The notes under the pieces are model-generated. The model had not been told where the DNA came from, did no database searches, and saw nothing but the letters and a program-made list of their open reading frames with translations. A stretch of 28,570 bases of DNA from Candidatus Shapirobacteria bacterium (GTDB lineage Bacteria > Patescibacteriota > Microgenomatia > UBA12405), in contig JAQVXB010000001.1 in the NCBI GenBank assembly GCA_028709405.1, positions 1 through 28,570 of the forward strand. The letters run 5' to 3'. Of this stretch, positions 13,932 to 21,222 are shown one piece after another. The translations under genes were made by a program, and so were the position numbers. Numbering within the stretch: position 1 is the first letter of the stretch; every line of letters begins with the position of its first letter.

Positions 13932-15503
13932 ATGTTAGATGTATTTTTATCGAGAGTTAAGGGTTTGTTTTCTACCCCTCAAAAGTCAGTTCCTAAAAAA
14001 GAAATCTTAAGCAAAGTCGAAGGAAAAAAAGAAGTTAAAGAAAGCAAGCAAGAGAAACAAGATAATAATCGTGTTGTTTTTTCACCAACCAAAACTGAAA
14101 CTCAATCAAAACCGGTTGTCGAGGTTGACAATAGTGCTGCTATGGCTGCTCTTCAAAACGCCAAAAGAATTGAATCAGAAGCTAAGGCTAAAGAAGCTGA
14201 AATTTTTCAAAGGTTATCATCTCTAGATGAAAAAGAGCGTTATTTAATTCAAAAAGAAAGATCTCTTGATACCCAAACAGCCGAAATAAAGACTAAATTA
14301 AATAGTATTGACGATATTTATCGTAAGCAAATGGATAAATTAGAAACCATTTCTGGTCTTGATGTTGAAAAGGCTAAACAATTAGTTATGAGTAGTACTG
14401 AGAAAAAAATGGCGTCATGGGTATCTAAGAAAATTGAAGAAGCCAGAGATGAAATTAAACAAAAAGAAGAAGAAATTACTAAAGAAGTAATTATTGATAA
14501 TATTCGTCATGGTCTTACTGATTATGTGGCCGAATATACTGTTTCCACTATTTCTTTGGCTGATGAAACTGTCAAAGGTAAAATAATTGGTCGTGAAGGT
14601 CGAAATATTCGTGCTTTTGAAAAAGCCACCGGTGTTGAAATTGAATTAGATGAAACTAATGACATTCGTATTTCCTCTTTTGATTCAACTCGAAGAGAAA
14701 TCGCCCGTCTTTCATTGGAGAAATTAATAAAGGATGGTCGTATCCAACCTCTTAAAATCGAACAAGTTGTTGCTCAAACCAAAACTGAAATGGATAGAAT
14801 TCTTTTAAATGAAGGTAAAAAAATTATCCAAGAAGTCGGTGTTTTTAATTTACCAATCGATTTAATCAAAGAAATCGGTAAATATAAATTCAGATTTTCT
14901 TATGGTCAAAATTTAGCTAAGCACACCATTGAAGCTACTAAAATTGCTACCGCTATTGCTTATGAATTAAGAGCGGATGTCAATACTGTTCGTCTCGGTG
15001 CTTTATTGCACGATATTGGTAAAGTAGTCACCGATCAGGAGGGAACCCATGTCGATTTAGGTATTGATTTATTAAGAAAATATAAAATTCCAGAACCTAT
15101 TATTGCTTGTGTCGCTGAACACCATGAAGATAAAGAGTTCTCTTCTGTAGAATCGGTCATTGTTTATATTGGTGATGCTGCCTCTGGTGCTCGTCCAGGT
15201 GCTCGTTATGAAGTTCATGAAGAGTATCTAAAAAGAATGAAAAATATTGAAGAAGTGGCAATTGCCTTTCCTGGTGTTACTAGTGTTGCTGCTTATCAAG
15301 CCGGTCGAGAAGTAGTAGTTATTGTTGAACCTACCCAAGTTTCTGATGCAGAAGCCGAAGTTTTAAGTCAAAATATTGCCGAAAAACTCGAAGAAGAGGC
15401 TAAATGGGCTGGTCAGATAAAAGTTACAGTCATTAGAGAAGTCAGAACCAGTAGTGTCATTGTTGGCAGCAAAGTCAACAAAAATGCGGTAAAAAACGAA
15501 TAA
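13932..15503 (+). CDS. rny: Ribonuclease Y, without N-terminal membrane helix
   Basis: RNase Y is an endoribonuclease that starts mRNA decay. The ATG at 13932 has GGAGG 5 nt upstream, giving 523 residues. Residues 60-180 are a coiled coil (AKEAEIFQRLSSLDEKERYL). A KH domain follows (GKIIGREGRNIRAFEKATGVE), then the HD domain with KHTIEAT and LLHDIGK, and the C-terminal VIREVRTSSVI. Normally the first 25 residues are a membrane helix. Here they read MLDVFLSRVKGLFSTPQK, at most an amphipathic helix, and an in-frame TAA at 13878-13880 excludes a longer start. Confidence 0.93.
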   Translation: MLDVFLSRVKGLFSTPQKSVPKKEILSKVEGKKEVKESKQEKQDNNRVVFSPTKTETQSKPVVEVDNSAAMAALQNAKRIESEAKAKEAEIFQRLSSLDEKERYLIQKERSLDTQTAEIKTKLNSIDDIYRKQMDKLETISGLDVEKAKQLVMSSTEKKMASWVSKKIEEARDEIKQKEEEITKEVIIDNIRHGLTDYVAEYTVSTISLADETVKGKIIGREGRNIRAFEKATGVEIELDETNDIRISSFDSTRREIARLSLEKLIKDGRIQPLKIEQVVAQTKTEMDRILLNEGKKIIQEVGVFNLPIDLIKEIGKYKFRFSYGQNLAKHTIEATKIATAIAYELRADVNTVRLGALLHDIGKVVTDQEGTHVDLGIDLLRKYKIPEPIIACVAEHHEDKEFSSVESVIVYIGDAASGARPGARYEVHEEYLKRMKNIEEVAIAFPGVTSVAAYQAGREVVVIVEPTQVSDAEAEVLSQNIAEKLEEEAKWAGQIKVTVIREVRTSSVIVGSKVNKNAVKNE

Positions 15504-15568
15504 CTTCTATTGCAATTTAATAATATTCATCTAAAATTAAGAAGAATTATTAATTATTTAAAAAAATA

Positions 15569-15841
15569 ATGACCAAAAAAGATTTAATCGAATCAGTCTC
15601 CCAAAAAGCTAAGCTTAGTAAAAAAGCAGCTAAACAAGCTGTAGAAACTTTTCTTTCTGAAATAATGAAAGGACTAGCTAGTGGTGAAACTGTTAAACTT
15701 TCCGGTTTTGGAACTTTCAAAACTAAAGTCTTCAAAGCTAAAACCATTAAAGCCATTGGATCAAAAGAATCCAAAAAAATTGCTGCCAGAAGAATGCCTC
15801 GTTATATTCCCGGCACCAAGATCAAGAAAATGGTTAAATAA
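15569..15841 (+). CDS. HU/IHF family DNA-binding protein
   Basis: The 90-residue protein is a typical HU-type nucleoid protein that binds and bends DNA as a dimer. Residues 1-45 are the helical dimerisation part (TKKDLIESVSQKAKLSKKAAKQAVETF), followed by the signature GETVKLSGFGTFKTK. The DNA-binding arm contains ARRMPRYIPGTKIK, where the usual proline of RNP is replaced by RMPRY. HU versus IHF cannot be separated by sequence reading alone. It is followed by its own terminator. Confidence 0.93.
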   Translation: MTKKDLIESVSQKAKLSKKAAKQAVETFLSEIMKGLASGETVKLSGFGTFKTKVFKAKTIKAIGSKESKKIAARRMPRYIPGTKIKKMVK

Positions 15842-15860
15842 TTCATCTTTTTGAATTTCT

Positions 15861-15889
15861 AAATCCCTCCGATTTTCGGGGGGATTTTT
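15861..15889 (+). terminator. Rho-independent terminator after the HU gene
   Basis: Twelve bases (15861-15872, AAATCCCTCCGA) pair with 15876-15887 (TCGGGGGGATTT) with one T-G wobble and a 3-nt loop, followed by TTTTT. The ychF -10 box starts three bases later. Confidence 0.9.
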
Positions 15890-15891
15890 GT

Positions 15892-15897
15892 TAAAAT
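15892..15897 (+). promoter_or_regulatory. -10 box of ychF, implying a leaderless mRNA
   Basis: TAAAAT ends 5 nt before the ATG at 15903 and sits immediately after the HU terminator's T-run. No -35 match is convincing, since the -35 position falls inside the terminator stem. Confidence 0.5.
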
Positions 15898-15902
15898 ACA
15901 CT

Positions 15903-16973
15903 ATGAAATTATCAATCGGTATTGTTGGCTTACCTAATGTTGGCAAATCGACTCTTTTTAATGCGCTTTTGGGTAAACAAGTTGCCGATGCTAGCAATTA
16001 TCCTTTTTGTACCATCGATCCTAATGTTGGTGTAGTTGAAGTTCCCGATGATAAATTGCCTATTTTAGCTAAAATTGTTAAAACCGACAAAATAGTTCCT
16101 GCTATTGTTGAATTTGTTGATATTGCCGGTCTGGTTAAGGGTGCTTCACAAGGTGAGGGACTCGGTAATAAATTCCTTACCAATATTCGTGACTGTGATG
16201 CCATCTGCCACGTTGTTCGTGCCTTTTCCGACTCTAATATTATTAAAGAGGGTTCAGTTAATCCTCAAGGCGATTTTGAAGTCATTTGTGCCGAGCTCAT
16301 TATTAAAGATTTAGAGACCATTGATAAATATCTTGATGTTAATAAAAATAATGCCAAAGAAAACAAATCTAAAAAATTTACCTTAGCTACCAAATTGAAA
16401 ACCGAATTGGAAAAAGGCAATTTAGCTGTCAATCTAAAATTAGATGATGAAGAAAAAGAAATGATTAAAGAATTTTTCTTACTAACCGCCAAACCATATT
16501 TTATTGTCGCTAATGTTGATGAAGATACTTATAAAGAAATTTCCAATTTCCAATTTCCAATTTCCAATGAAAATGGAATTATTCCAATTTGTGCAAAAGT
16601 TGAATTTGATTTATCGGAATTAAATCAGAAAGATAAAAAAGATTATTTAAAAGAATTGGGTGTTAATAAATCTGGATTGGAAAGGGTTATTCAAAAAGCC
16701 TATGATACCCTCGGCCTTCAATCTTATTACACTGCTGGTGTTAAAGAAGCCCGTGCTTGGACCATTAAAAAAGGGGACACTGCCCCAAAAGCCGCCTCTG
16801 CCATTCACACTGATTTTGAAAAGGGCTTTATTATGGCCGAAGTTGTCTCTTACAATGATTTTGTTCAATACCAAGGTCTTTTAGGGGCCAAAGAAGCCGG
16901 TAAACTTCGTCACGAGGGTCGTGATTACATTATGCGTCCCGACGATGTGGTTGAATTTAGAATCAATGCTTAA
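15903..16973 (+). CDS. ychF: Obg-family ATPase YchF (redox-regulated ATPase)
   Basis: YchF is a ribosome-associated P-loop NTPase that prefers ATP. The ATG at 15903 gives MKLSIGIVGLPNVGKST with Walker A at 9-17; a TTG at 15888 would overlap the promoter. Further features are DIAGLVKGASQGEGLGNKFL (switch II), the ATP-specific NVDE motif, and a C-terminal TGS domain (FTVGxxE-type region YYTAGVKEARAWTI, GAKEAGKLRHEGRDYIM). Residues 213-222 (ISNFQFPISN) come from a heptamer DNA repeat. Its stop overlaps miaA by 8 nt. Confidence 0.96.
   Translation: MKLSIGIVGLPNVGKSTLFNALLGKQVADASNYPFCTIDPNVGVVEVPDDKLPILAKIVKTDKIVPAIVEFVDIAGLVKGASQGEGLGNKFLTNIRDCDAICHVVRAFSDSNIIKEGSVNPQGDFEVICAELIIKDLETIDKYLDVNKNNAKENKSKKFTLATKLKTELEKGNLAVNLKLDDEEKEMIKEFFLLTAKPYFIVANVDEDTYKEISNFQFPISNENGIIPICAKVEFDLSELNQKDKKDYLKELGVNKSGLERVIQKAYDTLGLQSYYTAGVKEARAWTIKKGDTAPKAASAIHTDFEKGFIMAEVVSYNDFVQYQGLLGAKEAGKLRHEGRDYIMRPDDVVEFRINA
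16538..16568 (+). repeat. Heptanucleotide tandem repeat inside ychF
   Basis: Four exact copies of AATTTCC (16538-16565) plus AAT of a fifth encode residues 213-222 of YchF. They fall in a surface-variable stretch after the NVDE motif. Because the unit is 7 bp, only changes of three units keep the frame. Confidence 0.9.
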
Positions 16974-17916
16974 CAAAATTTTAATCATTTCTGGTCCGAC
17001 TGCCACCGGTAAAACCGATCTAGCAGTAGATTTGGCCAAAAAATATAAAGGGGAGTTAGTCTCTACTGATTCTTGTCAAATTTATAAAGGTTTAGATATT
17101 GGCACCGGTAAAGATCAACCTGGTGAAACCCCAATTCATTTAATCGATTTAATAACTCCAGATCAAAAATTTTCTGTAGCTCAATTTCAACAAGCTGGGT
17201 TAAAAATTATTAATAAACTCCATTTCCAAAATAAATTGCCAATTTTGGTTGGTTGTAGTGGTTTTTATCTAGACTCTTTAATTAATCAAAACTATGACAC
17301 TTTTTCCATTAAACCCAATAAAATTTGGCGTTTTATTTCTAAAAAATTATCAGTCAAAGCTCTTCAAAAAATTTATAAATTATTAGATCCTAAAAATTTT
17401 TCCAAATTAAATCATTCAGATATTAATAACCACTATCGTCTAACCCGTAAAATCGAAATAAAATTATCAAAAAATAAAAAAAATAATTTGTCATTAGAAA
17501 TTAGAAATTGGGATTTACTCCACATATCATTAATTGCTCCTCTCGATTTTCTTTATGATCGCATTGACAAACGCGTCCAAAAACGCCTAGATACCGGCTT
17601 TTTTGACGAAGTAGAAAATTTACTTAAAAAATATTCTTGGTCAGATCCAGGGATGCAAATTGGAGCCTATCAATGCCTGAAACCATATTTTGAAAATCAA
17701 AAAAAGTCCTCCTTTTGTCAAAGGGGGATACCCGAAGAGAGGGGGATTTCTGATTGTCTTCAAAAATGGCGTTATGCTGAACACAGTGATGCCAGGCGTC
17801 AAAGCACTTATTTTAAGTCTAGATACTTAAACAAGGCTTATTTTTTTGACATCACTTCTCCTATGTTTAAGGATAAAATCTTTACTTTAGTTTCTAAATG
17901 GTACAATAAATTATGA
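16966..17916 (+). CDS. miaA: tRNA dimethylallyltransferase MiaA
   Basis: MiaA adds a dimethylallyl group to A37 of tRNAs that read UNN codons. The ATG at 16966 gives MLNKILIISGPTATGKTDLA with the P-loop GPTATGKT (10-17), then STDSCQIYKGLDIGTGK, ILVGCSGFYLDSL and FLYDRIDKRVQKRLDTGFFDEV. The C-terminal W.YA....RRQ.TYF motif (KWRYAEHSDARRQSTYFKS) is present. Residues 248-262 (SSFCQRGIPEERGIS) are encoded by an inserted palindromic repeat. The gene overlaps ychF by 8 nt and the next gene by ATGA. Activity with the insertion is unproven but the rest is intact. Confidence 0.92.
   Translation: MLNKILIISGPTATGKTDLAVDLAKKYKGELVSTDSCQIYKGLDIGTGKDQPGETPIHLIDLITPDQKFSVAQFQQAGLKIINKLHFQNKLPILVGCSGFYLDSLINQNYDTFSIKPNKIWRFISKKLSVKALQKIYKLLDPKNFSKLNHSDINNHYRLTRKIEIKLSKNKKNNLSLEIRNWDLLHISLIAPLDFLYDRIDKRVQKRLDTGFFDEVENLLKKYSWSDPGMQIGAYQCLKPYFENQKKSSFCQRGIPEERGISDCLQKWRYAEHSDARRQSTYFKSRYLNKAYFFDITSPMFKDKIFTLVSKWYNKL
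17701..17752 (+). repeat. REP-like palindromic element in frame inside miaA
   Basis: CCTCCTTT (17708-17715) and AAAGGGGG (17720-17727) form a hairpin, followed by a second G-rich block, CCCGAAGAGAGGGGG. Its base composition is far more GC-rich than the surrounding gene. The arrangement resembles small dispersed repeats found in many bacterial genomes. It is translated as about 15 extra residues. Confidence 0.65.
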
Positions 17917-18890
17917 AAATTAGAAAAATAGAAATTTCTCACAAAACTATAATTTTTACCGTTGCTTTTTTATTGGCTTTAGCTTTTTTCTGGCAAATTA
18001 GAAGTATTATTATTCTCGTTTTTGTCGGTTTTGTTTTAATGGAGGCAATAAATCCCCTTGTTGTTTATCTTGAAAAAGTAAAAATACCCAGAATCCTTGC
18101 GATCTTGATCGTTTATATTCTGATTTTTGTCATTATTTCTTTTGCTGTTTCTGGTTTAATTCCAATTCTTATTGAACAAACAGCTGGTTTAGTTAACAGC
18201 TTACCTCAAATAATTCAAAGTGTGAAAATTTTTAGTGAAAATAATATTGACTTATCTTCTCAATTTAAAATTTTAGAAACTATTCCTTCAAATATTGCTA
18301 AAATTGCTGTTTCCGTAGTATCTAATGTCTTTTCCGGATTAATTATTTTTGTAATTACTTTTTATCTATTATTGGAAAAAAATAATTTTCCTAAATATGG
18401 TGATAATCTTTTCGGTGAAAAAGGTAAAGTAAAATTTTTAAAAATTATAAAGTATATTGAATCAAGCCTTGGAAGTTGGGTTAATGCTCAACTTTTACTA
18501 ATGTTTATTATCGGAATAATTTCTTATTTCGGTTATCTAATTCTTGGCATAAAATATGCAGTTCCTTTAGCTATCTTAGCTGGTCTCTTAGAAGCAGTTC
18601 CTAATATAGGTCCAATTATTACAACAGTTGTTGCTGGTCTTTTTGCTTTAACTATTTCTCCAATTACAGCATTATTTACTGTTGTTTTTGGTATTCTAGT
18701 CCAACAATTGGAAAACAATTTTATTGTTCCTAAAGTCATGAGTAAAACAGTTGGTCTTAATCCTTTAGTAACAATTATCTTAATTGCTTCTGGCGGTAAA
18801 TTGGGGGGTATTGCTGGTGCTGTTTTAGCTATTCCTCTTTTTTTAACTGCTCAAGCCATAATTAAAGGCCTTTCTAAAGATTCAGAATAA
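17913..18890 (+). CDS. AI-2E family transporter (PerM/YdbO-like membrane protein)
   Basis: The 325-residue protein belongs to the UPF0118/AI-2E transporter family. About seven to eight membrane helices are visible: 14-31, 33-50, 58-85, 135-153, 195-215, 220-262 and 280-315. The soluble segment between the third and fourth is typical, as is the late motif QQLENNFIVPKVMSKTVGLNPL. The substrate is unknown; members have been linked to AI-2 export and to sodium/proton antiport. Its ATG overlaps the miaA TGA. The stop TAA abuts the convergent RNase P RNA. Confidence 0.9.
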   Translation: MKIRKIEISHKTIIFTVAFLLALAFFWQIRSIIILVFVGFVLMEAINPLVVYLEKVKIPRILAILIVYILIFVIISFAVSGLIPILIEQTAGLVNSLPQIIQSVKIFSENNIDLSSQFKILETIPSNIAKIAVSVVSNVFSGLIIFVITFYLLLEKNNFPKYGDNLFGEKGKVKFLKIIKYIESSLGSWVNAQLLLMFIIGIISYFGYLILGIKYAVPLAILAGLLEAVPNIGPIITTVVAGLFALTISPITALFTVVFGILVQQLENNFIVPKVMSKTVGLNPLVTIILIASGGKLGGIAGAVLAIPLFLTAQAIIKGLSKDSE

Positions 18891-19142
18891 AAATCCTAAA
18901 GACATTGATAAGCCGGATTCTGTTTAGAAGCTATCAATCTACTCTCTCTACCTGAAACTCTCAAAAGCTAGATATTAACGTTTCATCTTGAGATTTCCAC
19001 CAGAAGGATGCTCGTTTCATATTTCTCGTCTCTGTAGCAGCGCCCAAAGCTCACGCCCTGGCCCCTTAGGACTTCTGTGCTTTTTGTGGTCCGGACTTTC
19101 CTCCCCGACAAGTCGGGGTAAGCCTCTCAATCTCTTTAGGAC
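18889..19142 (-). ncRNA. rnpB: RNase P RNA
   Basis: RNase P RNA processes tRNA 5' ends. On the minus strand the conserved P4 half GAGGAAAGTCCGGAC lies at 19103-19089 and its partner ACAGAATCCGGCTTAT at 18923-18908. GCTACAGAGACGAG and GAAACG in between match the conserved core. P1 is a 15-bp helix (19141-19127 with 18908-18894, one mismatch) followed by UUUUU, so the 3' end probably doubles as terminator. P3 is CCCCGAC/GTCGGGG. At about 250 nt it is much shorter than the usual 350-400. Ends are estimated. Confidence 0.93.
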
Positions 19143-19148
19143 ATGTCT

Positions 19149-19177
19149 ATTATAGCTTTAAATATTAATACAAACAA
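19149..19177 (-). promoter_or_regulatory. Promoter of rnpB
   Basis: TTGTTT (19177-19172), 17-nt spacer, TATAAT (19154-19149). Transcription should begin near 19142, at the first bases of P1. The -35 overlaps the T-rich tail of the upstream terminator. Confidence 0.7.
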
Positions 19178-19203
19178 ATACCCCTCCAAAAATTTGGAGG
19201 GGT
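19169..19203 (-). terminator. Terminator of the 35-aa/57-aa gene pair
   Basis: An 11-bp perfect stem, ACCCCTCCAAA (19180-19190) with TTTGGAGGGGT (19193-19203), is followed on the minus strand by ATTTGTTTGT. The plus-strand side also has TTTT after the stem, so it could work in both directions. Confidence 0.75.
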
Positions 19204-19228
19204 TTTAATTCTAATCTAATCTTTATTT

Positions 19229-19402
19229 TTATAATAAAGCTGCATCAGCGGCTGATAAGATTTTGAACATTTTGGTTCCAGTTTCTGGATCAATAGTTTC
19301 AGCAGCTGGTCTACCGTTTTTTAACATAACTTTTTTAACTTTGTTTACGTCAACCTCGACAGACTTACGTGATTTAACGTTATAAAATTTAATTGTTGGC
19401 AT
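19229..19402 (-). CDS. 57-aa protein resembling a cysteine-less DUF5679
   Basis: A strong GGGAGGTG site precedes the ATG at 19402 by 8 nt. The product begins MPTIKFYNVKSRKSVEVDV and continues KKVMLKNGRPAAETIDPETG then TKMFKIL. The pattern M.NGRPA......GTKMF.I is what I recall of DUF5679 zinc-ribbon proteins, in which a CPxCGTKMF follows; here DPETG replaces the cysteines. That comparison is from memory, and the function is unknown. It is well formed with a terminator downstream and lies 33 nt after the 35-aa gene. Confidence 0.8.
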   Translation of the reverse strand: MPTIKFYNVKSRKSVEVDVNKVKKVMLKNGRPAAETIDPETGTKMFKILSAADAALL

Positions 19403-19435
19403 TAATCTTCACCTCCCTTATAAAAATAATAATTT

Positions 19436-19543
19436 TTAATAAGCATTTTTAAGATAATAAATAACTATAATAGCCCCAATCGAAATCAAACTCAAGATTA
19501 AGCTTCTCAATAAATCTTTTTTAATATATTTATTTTCGTTCAT
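19436..19543 (-). CDS. 35-aa single-pass membrane protein
   Basis: The frame from ATG 19543 encodes a Lys/Asp-containing N-terminus (MNENKYIKKDLLRS) and a membrane helix at about residues 13-31 (SLILSLISIGAIIVIYYL). No Shine-Dalgarno site is evident; TATACT about 17 nt upstream may be its -10, making a short leader. It stands upstream of the 57-aa gene on the same strand and diverges from DUF4446. Very small, so confidence rests on the clean hydrophobic pattern and its position. Confidence 0.6.
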   Translation of the reverse strand: MNENKYIKKDLLRSLILSLISIGAIIVIYYLKNAY

Positions 19544-19580
19544 TATGTGTTTCTATCGCCAGTATAGCATATTGTTTTGC

Positions 19581-19586
19581 TACAAT
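19581..19586 (+). promoter_or_regulatory. -10 box before the DUF4446 gene
   Basis: TACAAT ends 9 nt before the ATG at 19596, again giving a near-leaderless transcript. A divergent TATACT for the 35-aa gene lies about 15 nt away on the other strand. Confidence 0.45.
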
Positions 19587-19595
19587 TAATAATCG

Positions 19596-19946
19596 ATGTC
19601 CTTCTTAATATATTTAATATTAACAATCAATTTTTTGTGGCTTGGCTACCTAACCTATCTAGTTTATATTAAAAATAATTCTAAAAATAAAGCTGCAGAT
19701 TTAAATCAATTAGACAATAACCTAAAAATAGGTATTACTAGATTTAATCCTTTCGATGATGTTGGTGGTGATCAAAGTTTTATTTTAACTATTTTAGATA
19801 AAAATAATTCTGGAGCCATTATTACTTCTCTCCATAATCGTGATGTCACTAGAATTTATGCCAAACCAATTAAAAACGGTTTTGGTGAAAATATCACTTT
19901 GTCAAAGGAAGAAAAATCCGCTATAGTTAAAACTATTAAAAATTAA
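19596..19946 (+). CDS. DUF4446 family membrane-anchored protein
   Basis: Residues 3-25 form an N-terminal membrane helix, followed by a small soluble domain. The sequence GITRFNPFDDVGGDQSF, then SGAIITSLHNRDVTRIYAKP and LSKEEKSAI, follows the DUF4446 pattern (RYNAF.D.GGD.SF, SI..R...R.YAKP). Function is unknown. DUF4446 genes in Firmicutes lie near chromosome-partition genes, but here it is followed 7 nt later by DUF3048. Confidence 0.88.
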   Translation: MSFLIYLILTINFLWLGYLTYLVYIKNNSKNKAADLNQLDNNLKIGITRFNPFDDVGGDQSFILTILDKNNSGAIITSLHNRDVTRIYAKPIKNGFGENITLSKEEKSAIVKTIKN

Positions 19947-19953
19947 TTTTTAA

Positions 19954-21222
19954 ATGAATAAAAATTTATTAAAAATAACCGGATACCTGGGTGTTTTTTT
20001 ATTTGTTACCGGTATTTCGTATTATTTATTTGATTATTTAATTCCTTCTGGGTCTGGAATTTCTCTTTCTCCTGGTGGCACAGAAATTAATAAAGATAAA
20101 ACAGAAGAAGATGCTTCTTCGACCAATACTTACACTGGTCCAAAAACTGAAATATGTCCTATAAATGGTCAACTTTACACTAAAGAGGAAAAAGCTATTT
20201 GGTCAACCCGTCGGCCTCTTCTTGTTATGATCGAAAACCATGAAGACTCTCGTCCTCAATCAGGTCTTCAATCTGCAGACATTGTCTACGAAGCCGTTGC
20301 TGAAGGTGGAATTACCCGATTTATGGGAGTTTTTTATTGTGGTATAGTTGCTAGTCAGGCTGATTTAGATGCTAAGTATGACGTCGGTCCTGTTCGTTCA
20401 GCTAGAACTTATTTTCTAGATATTGCTTCAGAATACTCTGATTACCCTCTATATAACCACGTTGGTGGAGCCAATTGTTCTGCTCCTAAAGACCCAGTTA
20501 CTGGTCGTCAATCAGGTCCTTGTACTACTAATAAAAAAGCCCAAGCCTTAGAACAAATTGCTCAATATGGTTGGAATAATCAAGGAACCTGGAGTGATTT
20601 AAGTCAATTTTCCCTTTCCTACAAGGCTTGTCGACGTGAACCAGATCGAACTGGCGACGAAAGAGCAACTGAACACACTATGTATTGTTCTACCACTGAA
20701 CTTTGGAATATTGCCGAAAACAGAGGTCTCACTAATATAACCGAGGCTAAAAAGAGTTCTTGGGATAAATCATATAAACCATGGCTATTTACCCAAAAAG
20801 ATTCAACCTCAAATTCTGCTTCTACTATTTCTTTTGACTTTTGGTCTGGCTACAAAGGTTATTCTGTTTCTTGGAAATACGACCCATCGTCAAATCTCTA
20901 TCTGCGTAGTAATGGTGGAAAGGAACAGACTGATTTTAATACCAAAAAAACTATCACTGCCAAAAATATTATTATTCAGTTTACTAAAGAATCAAGATCT
21001 GTTGATGAACATTTTCATAATCTCTATGAGATGATTGGTAGTGGTAAGGGTATTTTGTACCAAAATGGTAATAAAATTGATATTACTTGGTCAAAAGCCA
21101 ATCGAACAGCCAGAACTATTTTTAAAGATGCCAGTAATAAAGAAGTTAATTTCGTCCCAGGTAATATTTGGGTTGAAATATTACCATTAAATACTAACGT
21201 TTCTTATGAAAATTCAAACTAG
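19954..21222 (+). CDS. DUF3048 (YerB-like) membrane-anchored extracytoplasmic protein
   Basis: The 422-residue protein has an N-terminal membrane segment (residues 8-30) without a lipobox cysteine. The DUF3048 N-terminal domain follows (RRPLLVMIENHEDSRPQSGLQ, then SADIVYEAVAEGGITRFMGVF and VGPVRSARTYFLDIA), and then the C-terminal domain from about 310 (WSGYKGYSVSWKYDPSSNLYLRSNGGKEQTDF). B. subtilis YerB is a lipoprotein of unknown exact role. Cysteines in YHVGG ANCSAP and GPCTT may form extracytoplasmic disulfides. It overlaps the next gene by 17 nt. Confidence 0.9.
   Translation: MNKNLLKITGYLGVFLFVTGISYYLFDYLIPSGSGISLSPGGTEINKDKTEEDASSTNTYTGPKTEICPINGQLYTKEEKAIWSTRRPLLVMIENHEDSRPQSGLQSADIVYEAVAEGGITRFMGVFYCGIVASQADLDAKYDVGPVRSARTYFLDIASEYSDYPLYNHVGGANCSAPKDPVTGRQSGPCTTNKKAQALEQIAQYGWNNQGTWSDLSQFSLSYKACRREPDRTGDERATEHTMYCSTTELWNIAENRGLTNITEAKKSSWDKSYKPWLFTQKDSTSNSASTISFDFWSGYKGYSVSWKYDPSSNLYLRSNGGKEQTDFNTKKTITAKNIIIQFTKESRSVDEHFHNLYEMIGSGKGILYQNGNKIDITWSKANRTARTIFKDASNKEVNFVPGNIWVEILPLNTNVSYENSN

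Noticed and set aside
15550..15774. Minus-strand frame opposite the HU gene
   Set aside because: Antisense to a clear HU gene, with no ribosome site.
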